This document shows positions 46,367 through 55,889 of a stretch of DNA of 64,000 bases, in pieces. The position numbers were made by a program, and so were the translations under genes. Numbering within the stretch: the first letter of the stretch is position 1; every line of letters begins with the position of its first letter. The stretch spans positions 1,178,001-1,242,000 of the forward strand of contig NZ_CP084115.1 of the NCBI RefSeq assembly GCF_020217465.1, read 5' to 3'. Source of the stretch: Cobetia amphilecti (GTDB lineage Bacteria; Pseudomonadota; Gammaproteobacteria; Pseudomonadales; Halomonadaceae). The notes beneath the pieces were generated by a model that made no database searches, had not been told where the DNA came from, and saw nothing but the letters and a program-made list of their open reading frames with translations.

Positions 46367-47881
46367 ATGTGCGGGATTGTAGGTTTGATGGCCAACGCCT
46401 CGGTCAACCAGGCGCTGTATGACGCGCTGACCGTATTGCAGCACCGCGGGCAGGACGCCGCGGGCATGATGACCTGGCACGAAGGTCGTTTCCTGCTGCG
46501 CAAGAGCAATGGTCTGGTGCGTGATGTCTTCCGCACTCGTCACATGCAGCGTCTCAAGGGCAACATGGGGATCGGCCATGTTCGCTACCCGACCGCCGGT
46601 TCCTCCAGCGAGGCGGAATCACAGCCGTTCTATGTCAACTCGCCTTACGGCATCACGCTGGCGCACAACGGCAACCTGACCAACTCCGACCAGCTCAAGC
46701 AGGAGTTGTTCTCCTCTGATCTGCGTCACATCAACACCAGCTCCGATTCCGAGGTGCTGCTCAACGTCTTCGCTCACGAGCTGGGCAAGCAGGGCATGCG
46801 TCTGGGTGCCGGTGATGTGTTCGATGCCGTGCGTCGTGTGCATCGTCGCTGCAAGGGCGGCTACGCGGCCGTCTCGATCATCAACGGCACTGGCCTGGTC
46901 GCTTTCCGTGATCCGCACGGCATCCGTCCGGCGTGTTTCGGCAAGCGTGACTCCGCCGAAGGCGTCGAGTACATGATCGCCTCCGAATCCGTGGCGCTCG
47001 ACGTCGCCGGCTTCGAGCTGATCCGTGACCTGGCCCCGGGTGAAGCGGTATTCATCGACATGGAGCGTGAGCTGCACACTCTGCAGTGCGCGGATGATCC
47101 GGTTCTCAAGCCGTGCATCTTCGAACACGTCTACCTGGCGCGTCCGGATTCCCTGCTCGACGGTGCCTACGTCTATGGCACCCGCATGCGCATGGGCGAG
47201 AAGCTGGCCGACAAGATCGTGCGTGAATGGCCGGAGCAGGACATCGATGTCGTGATTCCGATCCCCGATACCTCGCGTACCTCCGCCCTCGAGCTGGCCC
47301 AGCATCTGGGAGTGACTTACCGCGAAGGCTTCATGAAGAACCGCTATATCGGCCGTACCTTCATCATGCCGGGGCAGACACTGCGCAAGAAGTCCGTGCG
47401 TCAGAAACTCAACGCCATCGATATCGAGTTTGCCGGCAAGAACGTGCTGCTGGTGGACGATTCCATCGTGCGCGGTACCACCTGCAACGAGATCATCCAG
47501 ATGGCGCGTGAAGCGGGCGCCAAGAACGTCTACTTCGCGTCGGCAGCACCGGCGGTTCGCTACCCCAACGTTTACGGCATCGACATGCCGGCGGCGGAAG
47601 AGCTGATCGCCCATGACCGTACCGAGAAGGAAATCGCGGACCTGATCGGCGCTGACCGTCTGTTCTATCAGGACCTCGACGACCTGAAGGACGCCTGTCG
47701 TGAAGTCAATCCGGCGCTGGATGAGTTCGATTGCTCCGTGTTCGACGGTGTCTACGTGACCGGCGATATCGATGAAGCCTATCTGAACGACCTGCGTGCC
47801 TCGCGCAATGATGGCGCCAAGAGCGCTGGCGAGACCCACGCGGTGGTGGATCTGCACAACGATTCGGAAGATCTCGACTGA
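46367..47881 (+). CDS. purF: Amidophosphoribosyltransferase
   Basis: 504-residue first enzyme of purine synthesis. Catalytic Cys2 follows the initiator Met directly (MCGIVGLMA), so no propeptide. Glutaminase motifs [23 protein letters not shown] and LAHNGNL and the phosphoribosyl motif [13 protein letters not shown] are intact. The first enzyme of the purine pathway follows cvpA, as in E. coli and Pseudomonas. No PurR-type box was found upstream. Confidence 0.97.
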   Translation: MCGIVGLMANASVNQALYDALTVLQHRGQDAAGMMTWHEGRFLLRKSNGLVRDVFRTRHMQRLKGNMGIGHVRYPTAGSSSEAESQPFYVNSPYGITLAHNGNLTNSDQLKQELFSSDLRHINTSSDSEVLLNVFAHELGKQGMRLGAGDVFDAVRRVHRRCKGGYAAVSIINGTGLVAFRDPHGIRPACFGKRDSAEGVEYMIASESVALDVAGFELIRDLAPGEAVFIDMERELHTLQCADDPVLKPCIFEHVYLARPDSLLDGAYVYGTRMRMGEKLADKIVREWPEQDIDVVIPIPDTSRTSALELAQHLGVTYREGFMKNRYIGRTFIMPGQTLRKKSVRQKLNAIDIEFAGKNVLLVDDSIVRGTTCNEIIQMAREAGAKNVYFASAAPAVRYPNVYGIDMPAAEELIAHDRTEKEIADLIGADRLFYQDLDDLKDACREVNPALDEFDCSVFDGVYVTGDIDEAYLNDLRASRNDGAKSAGETHAVVDLHNDSEDLD

Positions 47882-47928
47882 TCCGGCTGCCTGCCATCCT
47901 CGGCAGGCAATCACGCGATGAGCGAACC

Positions 47929-47962
47929 GCAACGGGCTCCGGAGAAATCCGGGGCCCGTTGC
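47929..47962 (+). terminator. Stem-loop after purF
   Basis: GCAACGGGC-T-CCGG pairs with CCGG-G-GCCCGTTGC over a 6-nt loop. A smaller hairpin TGCCTGCC/GGCAGGCA precedes it at 47888-47909. No long T-run. Confidence 0.65.
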
Positions 47963-48116
47963 GCGTTCAAAACCGGTAACATTGGCGCATCGCTTTTCCT
48001 TCTTCTTGCTGTCGACGCGACCCGAGATGCTGAAGACGCGACATGTCACAGCGGCGCGTGACGCTGGATCGTGATTCACAGGGCAGTAGATTCCATCAGT
48101 AGAGGTACTGGACACC

Positions 48117-49331
48117 ATGCACGACGACAATCTTTCCCGCGCCGGTCTTTCCCGCGATGAGCTGGGCCTCGAGACGCTCGCCATCCGTGCCGGTCACCTG
48201 CGCGGTGCCGAGCAGGAACACGGCGAGCCCATCTACACCACCTCAAGTTTCGTCTATGGCAGCGCCGCTGAGGCCGCAGCCAAGTTCGGGGGCGATGAAG
48301 CCGGCAACATCTACTCGCGCTTCACCAATCCGACGGTGCGCTTCTTCGAGGAGCGCCTGGCGGCGATGGAAGGCGGTGAGCGTTGCGTGGCAACCAGTTC
48401 CGGCATGGCCGCGATCATGTCCACCGTGCTGGCGTTGCTGGAATCCGGCGATGAAATCGTCGCGTCGCGTTCCATCTTCGGTTCGAGTGTCAGCCTGTTC
48501 ACCAAGTACTTCGGCAAGCTGGGCATCACTACGCGCTTCGTCGAACTGAAGGATCTGGATGCCTGGCGCGAGGCGATCACGCCGGCCACCAAGCTGTTGT
48601 TCGCCGAGACACCGTCCAATCCGCTGTCCGAGCTCGGCGATATCAAGGCATTGGCGGCGCTGGCCCATGAGAACGACGCCTGGCTCGCCATCGACAACTG
48701 CTTCTGTACGCCGGCTCTGCAGCGCCCGCTGACGCTGGGCGCCGATATCGTCATCCACTCCGCCACCAAGTATCTCGATGGTCAGGGCCGGACGCTGGGT
48801 GGTGCCGTGGTCGGAAGCTCCTCGCTGATGGAGGAGGTCTATGGCGTGGTGCGTACCTGCGGGCCGTGCCTGAGCCCCTTCAACGCCTGGGTCTTCCTCA
48901 AGGGCCTGGAGACGCTGAACATTCGCATGGAAGCCCACTGTGCACGTGCGCTGACGCTGGCACATTGGCTGGAGGCGCATCCGGCCATCGAGCGGGTGCA
49001 TTACTCCGGACTTGAGAGCCATCCGCAGCATGAACTGGCCAAGGCCCAGCAGAAGGCCTTCGGTGCGGTGCTGGGGGTGGTGGTCAAGGGCGGCCGCGAG
49101 GCGGCCTGGTCGGTGGTCGATGCGACGCAGATCCTGTCGATCACTGGCAACCTGGGCGACGTGAAGACCACCATCACGCACCCGGCCACCACGACTCACG
49201 GTCGCCTCAGCGATGACCAGAAAGCAGCCGCCGGCATCGAAGAGGGCCTGCTGCGTATTGCCGTCGGTCTGGAAGATCTCGACGACATCAAGCGTGATCT
49301 GGCGCGCGGACTTGATCGCCTCGCGAGCTGA
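48117..49331 (+). CDS. metZ: O-succinylhomoserine sulfhydrylase
   Basis: 404-residue PLP enzyme making homocysteine directly from sulfide. Cys/Met-metabolism signatures: ETLAIRAGHLRGAEQEHGEP, YSRFTNPTVRFFEERLAAME, SSGMAAIMSTVLALL, the PLP lysine K218 in HSATKYLDGQGR and THPATTTHGRLS. Together with purF adjacency this matches Pseudomonas MetZ rather than MetB. The product feeds methionine; Asd supplies its precursor pathway. Confidence 0.94.
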   Translation: MHDDNLSRAGLSRDELGLETLAIRAGHLRGAEQEHGEPIYTTSSFVYGSAAEAAAKFGGDEAGNIYSRFTNPTVRFFEERLAAMEGGERCVATSSGMAAIMSTVLALLESGDEIVASRSIFGSSVSLFTKYFGKLGITTRFVELKDLDAWREAITPATKLLFAETPSNPLSELGDIKALAALAHENDAWLAIDNCFCTPALQRPLTLGADIVIHSATKYLDGQGRTLGGAVVGSSSLMEEVYGVVRTCGPCLSPFNAWVFLKGLETLNIRMEAHCARALTLAHWLEAHPAIERVHYSGLESHPQHELAKAQQKAFGAVLGVVVKGGREAAWSVVDATQILSITGNLGDVKTTITHPATTTHGRLSDDQKAAAGIEEGLLRIAVGLEDLDDIKRDLARGLDRLAS

Positions 49332-49353
49332 GTCCCGTAACGCCTGCCTTTGC

Positions 49354-49390
49354 ACACCAACGCCCGGTTCTGCCGGGCGTTGGTGTCTCT
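49354..49390 (+). terminator. Rho-independent terminator after metZ
   Basis: ACACCAACGCCCGG pairs with CCGGGCGTTGGTGT around TTCTG, then CTCT; 22 bp after the stop. Confidence 0.8.
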
Positions 49391-49508
49391 GGACAATTTC
49401 GCTGGTGTTGCCCGCAAGGGTTGGCGTCCGTTCGGGCACTGGTTAAGCTCTTGCTCAAAGAACCTGCCAGCTCGATGGTCAGGTGGAGACTGTCATCAGG
49501 AGCACCTC

Positions 49509-50051
49509 ATGTGGCGTAATTCTCGACGGGGCTGGGGCTGGCCTGTCATCGTGATGCATTGGCTGTCGGCGCTGGCCATCGTCGGGCTCTTCGCGCTGGG
49601 CTGGTGGATGACGTCGCTTGGCTATTACGATGCCTGGTACCAGCTCGGTCCGTGGTGGCATCGCTCGGTCGGGGTGATATTGCTGGTGCTGACGCTGGTG
49701 CGGCTTGCCTGGCGCTGGAGCCAGACGACCCCGCAGGCGCACGGCACGCGTAATGAACAGCGCGCGGCGCTTATCGGCCATGTGTTGCTCTACGTGCTGA
49801 TGCTGGTGGTGATGATCTCGGGTTACCTCATTTCCACCGCTGACGGGCGTGGCATCAAGGTATTCGATCTCTTCGAGGTGCCGGCAGTGATCTCGGGGCT
49901 GAAGGATCAGGCATCGCTGGCAGGTGAGGTGCATTGGTATGCTGCCTGTGTGCTGATCATCCTGTCGCTGGGGCATGCGGCGGCGGCATTCAAGCATCAC
50001 CTGCTGGATGGGCAGGACACGTTGCGGCGCATGATTCGGCCGCTGCGCTGA
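49509..50051 (+). CDS. Cytochrome b561
   Basis: 180-residue four-helix membrane protein binding two b-type hemes. Likely heme ligands are His in VIVMHWLSALAIV, PWWHRSVG, LIGHVLLYVLML and GEVHWYAACVLI/LGHAAAAFKHH. STADGRGIKVFDLFEVP is the usual periplasmic loop. AGGAG precedes ATG 49509. It is followed by yceI, a pairing seen in many Proteobacteria, and probably passes electrons from or to quinone or superoxide (CybB relatives). Confidence 0.9.
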   Translation: MWRNSRRGWGWPVIVMHWLSALAIVGLFALGWWMTSLGYYDAWYQLGPWWHRSVGVILLVLTLVRLAWRWSQTTPQAHGTRNEQRAALIGHVLLYVLMLVVMISGYLISTADGRGIKVFDLFEVPAVISGLKDQASLAGEVHWYAACVLIILSLGHAAAAFKHHLLDGQDTLRRMIRPLR

Positions 50052-50116
50052 CGAAAAGGAAGGCGTTGGGTACGCTCGAACGCCAGATGTGACGAAACCT
50101 CTCAAGGAGCACCAAC

Positions 50117-50716
50117 ATGAACAAGACATCCTTCCTCGGCAAGTCACTGGTGGCAGGTCTCATGGCGGCGTCGCTGCCGCTGATGGCGGGTCAGGCACAG
50201 GCCTCCGATTACACGATCGATACCGATGGCCAGCACGCCTTCATCCAGTTCAAGATCAGCCATCTGGGCTATTCCTACGTGCTGGGGCAGTTCAAGGAGT
50301 TCAGTGGTGATTTCTCCTATGATCAGGGGAAGCCGGAAGATGCGAAAGTGTCGGTAGAAGTCGATGTCGATAGCCTGGACAGCGCCCACGCCGAACGCGA
50401 CAAGCACATCAAATCGGCCGACTTCCTGGATGTCTCCCAATATCCGACGGCAACCTTCACCTCGACCGGTTTCGAGTCCACCGGCGATGGTTCCGGCAAG
50501 CTGAAGGGGGACTTGACGCTGCACGGCCAGACGCAGCCCGTGACCCTGGATGTGGATCATATCGGCGGCGGTGAAGACCCGTGGGGCGGCTACCGTCAGG
50601 GCTTTGAAGGCACCACCACGCTGAAGCTCGCCGACTACGGCATCGACACATCCAAGCTTGGCCCGAATGCGGCCACCGTCGATCTGTATCTGGTCATCGA
50701 AGGCATCCGCCAGTAA
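50117..50716 (+). CDS. yceI: YceI family periplasmic protein
   Basis: 199 residues. Signal peptide with cleavage after AQA29 (LVAGLMAASLPLMAGQAQA). The YceI beta-barrel that binds isoprenoid-like lipids is seen in YTIDTDGQHAFIQFKISHLG, VEVDVDSLDSAHAERDKHIK and ADFLDVSQYPTATFTSTGFE. CAAGGAG precedes ATG 50117. The neighbouring b561 gene suggests a shared quinone-related role (inference). Confidence 0.94.
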   Translation: MNKTSFLGKSLVAGLMAASLPLMAGQAQASDYTIDTDGQHAFIQFKISHLGYSYVLGQFKEFSGDFSYDQGKPEDAKVSVEVDVDSLDSAHAERDKHIKSADFLDVSQYPTATFTSTGFESTGDGSGKLKGDLTLHGQTQPVTLDVDHIGGGEDPWGGYRQGFEGTTTLKLADYGIDTSKLGPNAATVDLYLVIEGIRQ

Positions 50717-50819
50717 TGACGACAAGCGCAGGGCACTGGTGCTGACGTCAGCGCCGACAACGTGCACTGACGCCGTGGGTTGAGCGCAAGCGCTCTGCAA
50801 TCCCACCCCATGCCTCTCG

Positions 50820-50859
50820 ACACAAACGCCCCTGCCAATCGGCAGGGGCGTTTGTGTTT
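50820..50859. terminator. Bidirectional terminator between yceI and lysE-type gene
   Basis: ACACAAACGCCCCTGCC pairs with GGCAGGGGCGTTTGTGT across AATC, with TTTG following. Serves both convergent genes. Confidence 0.92.
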
Positions 50860-50898
50860 GTGCAAGGCGCTCACGTCACGGGGAGTGTCGTTCAGGCG

Positions 50899-51516
50899 TC
50901 AGCCGCGCAATGCCAGATAGCCACCCGCCCCGATCATCAGACCGCCGGCGCTGCGATTGAGGCGTTTGACTGCCTTCGCCGAGCGCAGATAGCGGCGGAC
51001 ACGCCCGGCGAGATAGCCCACCGGCACCACGCCCAGCAGCAATGCGCTCAGGTTGAGTCCGGCGGCGATCACGATATCGCTGCCGGACAGCCGGGTGATA
51101 TCCATGAAGGTGGGCAGGAAGGCGATATAGAACAGGATGACCTTGGGGTTGGAGGCCGAGATGAGAAAGCCCTGCAGAAACCCTTTCCACCAGTTGCCAC
51201 GTAGCCTGGGCACCTCAGCTTCCTCCAGCATCGGTGAGCTCGTCCATAACTTGTAGCCGAGATAGAGCAGGTAAGCGGCGCCCAGGATACGGATGACCAC
51301 GAAGACTTCGCCCCAATGCGTGGCCAGTGCCGACAGGCCGAACACCGCCGCCAGCATGTAGCAGACATCACTGAGACTCATGCCCACGGCCATCGGCACG
51401 CAGGCATTGCCACCCTGGCTCATGCCGCGCGCCAGCAGCGCCAGGATGCCAGGCCCGGGGGTGATGCCAAACAGGAAGATGGCAATGAAGAAGGTCAGCC
51501 CGCTTTCAAAGGTCAT
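50899..51516 (-). CDS. LysE/RhtB family exporter
   Basis: 205-residue inner-membrane protein with about six helices. Family features: FFIAIFLFGITPGPGILALL at the N-terminus, GMSLSDVCYMLAAVFGLSAL, ILGAAYLLYLGYKLW and KGFLQGFLISASNPKVILFY. These export amino acids or similar metabolites. AGGGA precedes ATG 51516; starts at 51534 or 51570 lack a ribosome site and add a non-family extension. Substrate unknown. Confidence 0.88.
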   Translation of the reverse strand: MTFESGLTFFIAIFLFGITPGPGILALLARGMSQGGNACVPMAVGMSLSDVCYMLAAVFGLSALATHWGEVFVVIRILGAAYLLYLGYKLWTSSPMLEEAEVPRLRGNWWKGFLQGFLISASNPKVILFYIAFLPTFMDITRLSGSDIVIAAGLNLSALLLGVVPVGYLAGRVRRYLRSAKAVKRLNRSAGGLMIGAGGYLALRG

Positions 51517-51641
51517 GAGAGGTCCCTGATGCATAGAGGGGAGGACAGCGCCGCCAAAGCGACGATGCAATCAAGCGCGTCTCGACGACAGGCGAGAGTG
51601 CCAAGCGCAAGACCCCAGAGTAATGCAAAGCGCGGCGGTGC

Positions 51642-51749
51642 GGGAGAGCAGAACAAGAGGAGGGGATGAAGGAGGAGAAAGCGAGAACAAGGAAAGAGTG
51701 AAGAGAGCAGAATGAAGAGGAGATAAGAAGAGAGAGAAGAAGGAAGGAT
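51642..51749. repeat. Purine-rich tract (about nine-tenths A+G)
   Basis: Over about 108 bases nearly all + strand bases are purines (GAGGAGGGGATGAAGGAGG style). It lies in the 622-bp gene-free stretch 51517-52138 between two minus-strand genes. On the minus strand it would be a long CU-rich RNA segment just upstream of the exporter gene. Confidence 0.75.
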
Positions 51750-51805
51750 CGTGTAACAGGACAGATGCATGATTCAAGGCAAGCGCGAAGCGGGCGCTCT
51801 GTGGC

Positions 51806-51840
51806 ATATAAAAGCGCCAGCCGGTGGCCCGGCTGGCGCT
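51806..51840 (-). terminator. Terminator of the dioxygenase transcript
   Basis: AGCGCCAGCCGG pairs perfectly with CCGGCTGGCGCT around TGGC; on the minus strand the stem is followed by TTTTATATG. It lies about 300 bp past the dioxygenase stop. Confidence 0.8.
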
Positions 51841-51940
51841 GGGTGCTGCACATGCACGTTTTCGTCGGCGCGCATCTTGTGACAGTGCGTCACCTGATGG
51901 CAGGTACTCCTTCTTCTTTCCTGTGTCTGACGCCATGAGG

Positions 51941-52016
51941 CTCGGGCGCTCAGGTACTCAGGTATTCAGGCACATAGGTACTCTGGCGCTTGGGCGCTCA
52001 GGGATGCAGGCGCTCA
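51941..52016. repeat. Degenerate short tandem repeats of about 9-10 bp
   Basis: Words CTCAGGTA, TTCAGGCA, GGGCGCTCAGG and GGCGCTCAG recur with a spacing of 9 to 11 bases. The array lies between the dioxygenase stop and its terminator. Confidence 0.6.
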
Positions 52017-52138
52017 GAACAGGGTTTCACGTATCGGGGGGCATCGGCATCGTGGCTTCTGCGCGGCGGGGCTTCAGATGAGACGACGCCGCAAGTTGCG
52101 ATGCGTCTCGCTGCGATGGCTCGCGAGCAATCCGTTGC

Positions 52139-53005
52139 TCACTCGCAGTCGTTGAGGACGGCGTCCGGGAAATGACGACGCAGCATGCGGTTCTGGAACT
52201 CGTCGATGAACGAGCAGTTGATGATGATGATGAAGCGCTCGAAGTGCTCGCCGGCGTTCTCCTGGGTGATGGAGCTGACACTGTGGAACAGCTGGTCATC
52301 GTGGATATGCAGGACCTCGCCCGGTGCCAGCTCCGTGGTGGTCAGCAGCTCTTTGCCTGCCTTGTCCTGATAGAGGGTGTTGATGGCGCCGCTGACATTC
52401 TCGCGGTTGAGCACCAGGATGCTCAGGTACTTGCAGCCATCGGCGTGGATGCCCTGGCCCTGGAGAGGATCGATGGTGCCATCACCGCGCACGCCGGTGA
52501 TCTGCATCAGGATAGGTTCACGCGGGCCGATACCCCACATGTCGGCCCAGGCCTTCACGAAGGCGCGCACATCCTCGCGCTCGGTGAAGCTCTCTTCCAG
52601 CGGTGCGTAATAGCGCAGACGGTCAGCCATGCTGGCGGCGTCATTGAACTTGCCGCCCTGGGCCATCGGACATTCGCCCAGCGTCTCGACTTCATGCTGG
52701 TCGTTCAGGTGCAACCAGGACATGCGCTTCCAGCGGGTGTTGACGTAGGGGTCACGCGGCAGGTCCTTCAGGAAGCCCTGCCAGGCCTCGAGGTCGATCT
52801 GGGAGGTGATGGATGCCTTGCTCCAATGCTGGCGTGCCAGCTCCTCGTGGACTGCCTCCGGCCAGTACTGCGAGGCAAGCGGCAGGCGCAAGGGGGTGGT
52901 GTCCGTCTTGGGGGTCGGGTAGTGCTCCACCAGGCCGCCCTGTTCCAGGGTGATCTTGCGGGAAGAGTCGGCCAGTTGACGTACGCCACGATTTGCGATG
53001 TTCAT
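52139..53005 (-). CDS. 2-oxoglutarate/Fe(II) dioxygenase (2OG-Fe_Oxy_2, amino-acid hydroxylase-like)
   Basis: 288-residue cytosolic protein. The iron triad is H187-x-D189 in GIHADGCKYLSILVLNRENV and H241 in HDDQLFHSVSSI; the string and RENVSG spacing fit the 2OG-Fe_Oxy_2 family that includes free L-isoleucine, leucine and related amino-acid hydroxylases. A conserved lead is SQYWPEAVHEELARQHWSKA. GAGGA lies seven bases before ATG 53005; an upstream in-frame ATG at 53101 is rejected. It stands alone, next to a LysE-type exporter gene on the same strand. Substrate not predictable. Confidence 0.78.
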   Translation of the reverse strand: MNIANRGVRQLADSSRKITLEQGGLVEHYPTPKTDTTPLRLPLASQYWPEAVHEELARQHWSKASITSQIDLEAWQGFLKDLPRDPYVNTRWKRMSWLHLNDQHEVETLGECPMAQGGKFNDAASMADRLRYYAPLEESFTEREDVRAFVKAWADMWGIGPREPILMQITGVRGDGTIDPLQGQGIHADGCKYLSILVLNRENVSGAINTLYQDKAGKELLTTTELAPGEVLHIHDDQLFHSVSSITQENAGEHFERFIIIINCSFIDEFQNRMLRRHFPDAVLNDCE

Positions 53006-53071
53006 ATGAAATTCCTCGACGTTTTGTGCGCTTGGGCGCAAATGGAAGGTGTTGCATTGGCAACGTCGAGG

Positions 53072-53101
53072 AGAATGGGAAGGTGCGCACGAGATAGTCA
53101 A
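53072..53101 (-). promoter_or_regulatory. Candidate promoter of the dioxygenase gene
   Basis: On the minus strand TTGACT (53096-53101), 18-bp spacer, CATTCT (53072-53077). The rest of the 470-bp gap to 53475 is AT-richer, holds no gene, and must also serve the divergent GGDEF-EAL gene. Confidence 0.4.
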
Positions 53102-53475
53102 ACCCGTACCATGGCGGTAACACGCTAATCTCGCGCAAGTATCATCAATATGGGTACATGGCCAATATCGAGGTATGAGTAATCTAATCGACTGGTATTA
53201 TGTAAGTCATTAGCGCTATTCTTCGCCCTTTGCAGACGAGCAGCGCAACGCATGTTCAGGCCGCCTGGCACTGCATGAAGCGTTGAGGATAGTGATCGAG
53301 AGGCGCTGCAAGACGCTGGGTTTACGCGCAGCAGACCCTTAGACTTTTCTCATGACGACAAGAACTCGTTCTGCGTGTGAGAGAACTCGTTCGAAGTGAC
53401 ATTCCGTCACGAGTTGATCTGCCCCGCCGAAGTCCGGCGAACAGGCGAAGGACGGCAGCGGAGGTATCCTTCAAC

Positions 53476-55491
53476 ATGGCTAAAGGGTTCCGCCAGGCCA
53501 GCAGGGCCGCCGGAATATTGTGCTCTCGTCCCGTCATCATTGCCGTGGTACTGACGTTGATGGTGGTGGTGATGTGGGGCCAGAGCATGCTGGGTCGATG
53601 GCCAACCGCGTTACTGATGGTGATTCTTGGCGCAACTGCGGGCATCATGCTATCTCGCAAGCGTCAGGTGTCACATCATCAGCATACGCAGGAGGCGGTC
53701 ATGCAGACGAGTATGGTTGGCCTCTCGACCAGCAAGGGACTTCCCGTCAGTGATCAGCGCTTTCGAGAGCTGTTGGAAAGTCTGCCGCGCGTCGCCGTTC
53801 AGGGCTATGACAGCCAGCGCCGCGTCATCTACTGGAACGAGGCCAGCGAGCGGCTATACGGCTATAGCGAGCAGGAAGCTCGTGGACGATGCCTGGAAAC
53901 TCTGGTGATCCCGGAGACGATGGCAGATGTCGTGGTGGACGCACACCATGCCTGGGTCTCTCAGGGTATCGAGATCCCCTCCAGTGAACTTGAGCTCAAG
54001 CACAAGTCAGGCGCCCCCGTGCCTGTCTTTTCTCACCATGTGATGTTGGGAGAGCGCACTGACAACCCGCTGATGTTCTGTATCGACATCGATCTGGCGG
54101 GTGAGCGCAAGGTCCAGCGTGATCTGGATTACATGACGCGTTTCGACCCCCTGACGGAGCTGCCCAATCGCCAGACCTTCGAGAGCGAACTCGGCGAGGC
54201 GCTCAGTGAATGTCAGCGTCATGACGACACCCTGATGGTGCTGTTTCTCGATATCGATCATTTCACCGAGATCAATGACACCCTCGGTTACGAGATGGGT
54301 GACCGCGTCATCCGTAGCGTGGCCAAGCGTCTGCAGGGCTTCCAGCGCAATCAGGATCTGCTCTCGCGCTTTGGTGGCGATGAATTCGTGCTGGCGATGC
54401 CACGACTGGATTACGAGAGTGATGCCCTGTCGGTGGTCGAGCGCATTCGTCAGGACTTCCAGCGACCCTTCGAGATCGAAGGGCGCCAGTTGCTGCTGCG
54501 CCTGAGTATCGGCATCAGCCTGTATCCCGAGAATGGGAGCGAGGCGGCCGAGCTGGTGCGCAATGCCGATGTCGCCAAGCATCGTGCCAAGCTGGCCGGG
54601 CGCGATGGCTATCAGTTCTTCAATCAGGAAGTCCGCAACGAGATGCTGCATCAGCACCATCTGGCCGGACGCCTGCAGGCGCTGCTGAATCAGGACGGCG
54701 GAGGGGAATTGTCGCTGCATTATCAGCCGCAGGTGGCGGCGCGCAGTGAGCGCATCGAATCCTTCGAGGCGCTGCTGCGCTGGCATTCTCCCGAGGGCTA
54801 TATTCCGCCCTCCGATTTCGTGAAGGTCGCCGAGCGCACCAATCTGATCGAGCGTCTGGGAGACTGGGTCATCCGCCAGGCGTGTCGTCAGCAGGCCGAA
54901 TGGCGCGCCATGGGGCTGAAGGGCTACCGGATCGACATCAACATCTCCGGACGCCAGGCCATCAGCTCGGACGTCTTCACCCGCCTTGAGGCCTACGTCG
55001 AGGAATACGGGCTGACACCGCGGGACATCGGTATCGAGCTGACCGAGAACGTGTTGATCGATGCCGATATCAAGGTGCGCGACAGCCTGCGGGCGCTCTA
55101 CGACCGTGGCTACAAGATCGCCATCGATGACTTCGGCACCGGCTATTCCTCGATGAGCTATCTCAAGTTGTTGCCCGTGACGGCGCTCAAGATAGATCGC
55201 TCCTTCGTGATCGAGTGCGCCCAGGAGCCCAAGGACCGCGCCATCATGGAGGCCACGGTCTTCCTCGGTCATCGCCTCGGGCTGGAGGTAGTCGCGGAAG
55301 GAGTCGAGAACGAGCAGCAGCTGGAGTTGCTGCGCGAGATGCGTTGTGACCTGATCCAGGGCTATTACTTCTACAAGCCGATGGCGGCCACGGACATTCA
55401 GCGCCTGTTACTCGGCGGCAACAATCCGCCGAATCGCGCCTCGGGGGCCCTCGCCTCGGACAAGGGCGCTGCAGCCCCTGGCTGTCACTGA
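53476..55491 (+). CDS. Membrane PAS-GGDEF-EAL cyclic-di-GMP protein
   Basis: 671 residues. Two N-terminal helices (PVIIAVVLTLMVVVMWG; ALLMVILGATAGIML), a PAS domain (LPRVAVQGYDSQRRVIYWNE), a GGDEF domain with intact GGDEF at 300-304 preceded by an inhibitory-site motif RNQD (291-294) five residues upstream, and an EAL domain with E431-A432-L433, NISGRQ, ELTEN and DFGTGYSS. Both diguanylate cyclase and phosphodiesterase activities are possible by motif. GGAGG lies 11 bases before ATG 53476; an in-frame start at 53377 would add 33 basic residues. Likely senses redox or ligand through PAS to set motility or biofilm state. Confidence 0.88.
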   Translation: MAKGFRQASRAAGILCSRPVIIAVVLTLMVVVMWGQSMLGRWPTALLMVILGATAGIMLSRKRQVSHHQHTQEAVMQTSMVGLSTSKGLPVSDQRFRELLESLPRVAVQGYDSQRRVIYWNEASERLYGYSEQEARGRCLETLVIPETMADVVVDAHHAWVSQGIEIPSSELELKHKSGAPVPVFSHHVMLGERTDNPLMFCIDIDLAGERKVQRDLDYMTRFDPLTELPNRQTFESELGEALSECQRHDDTLMVLFLDIDHFTEINDTLGYEMGDRVIRSVAKRLQGFQRNQDLLSRFGGDEFVLAMPRLDYESDALSVVERIRQDFQRPFEIEGRQLLLRLSIGISLYPENGSEAAELVRNADVAKHRAKLAGRDGYQFFNQEVRNEMLHQHHLAGRLQALLNQDGGGELSLHYQPQVAARSERIESFEALLRWHSPEGYIPPSDFVKVAERTNLIERLGDWVIRQACRQQAEWRAMGLKGYRIDINISGRQAISSDVFTRLEAYVEEYGLTPRDIGIELTENVLIDADIKVRDSLRALYDRGYKIAIDDFGTGYSSMSYLKLLPVTALKIDRSFVIECAQEPKDRAIMEATVFLGHRLGLEVVAEGVENEQQLELLREMRCDLIQGYYFYKPMAATDIQRLLLGGNNPPNRASGALASDKGAAAPGCH

Positions 55492-55559
55492 TACCGGTCG
55501 GCCATGCGAGCGATTGATGGTGCTTCTCCAGCAAAGGTCTGTTGCTGTTTGGGCCCTTT

Positions 55560-55869
55560 TTTGTTCGCGGACTAAAAGATATGATGCTGACAGTTGAAAC
55601 GCGTCAGGCCGTCACCCTTCATTTCGAGTCCTCCATCTCGGATAAGGACTGGCCACCTGACGTGAAGTCTTCGAGTCGAGCCAGTCATGGCTCCTCGATC
55701 ATTTCTGCCGAGGGTGGCTGCGTCGTTCAATGCGCAGGGTTGTTCGCCCATCCTCGCTTCCAGCCTGCGTTGCAGGTTGCGATGGTTCCTTGAGCGGATT
55801 CACGATCTTTCCGGCGCTATCCTCTGGATACATGTCCGGGCAAGCCAGTCCTTGTGACTGGCTTTTTTT
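55560..55869 (+). ncRNA. Candidate structured RNA or 3' region ending in a terminator
   Basis: About 310 nt without a credible gene ends in a clear terminator (GCCAGTC-CTTGT-GACTGGC at 55844-55862, then seven T). Internal pairings include GAGTCCT/AGGACT near 55627-55649 and GAGCC-AGTCAT-GGCTC near 55678-55693. It may be a small RNA or just the long 3' end of the upstream GGDEF-EAL mRNA. No known RNA family was recognised. Confidence 0.35.
55844..55869 (+). terminator. Rho-independent terminator
   Basis: GCCAGTC pairs with GACTGGC over CTTGT, followed by seven T. It sits 21 bp before the convergent trpI stop. Confidence 0.9.
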
Positions 55870-55889
55870 ATGCCTGCCACAAAGTGTGG

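Noticed and set aside
47963-48116. SAM or other riboswitch before metZ
   Set aside because: No conserved riboswitch core recognised and the leader is only about 150 nt of unremarkable sequence.
55542-55793. 83-codon frame after the GGDEF-EAL gene
   Set aside because: No ribosome site, no family features, TTG start; the region is better seen as non-coding.
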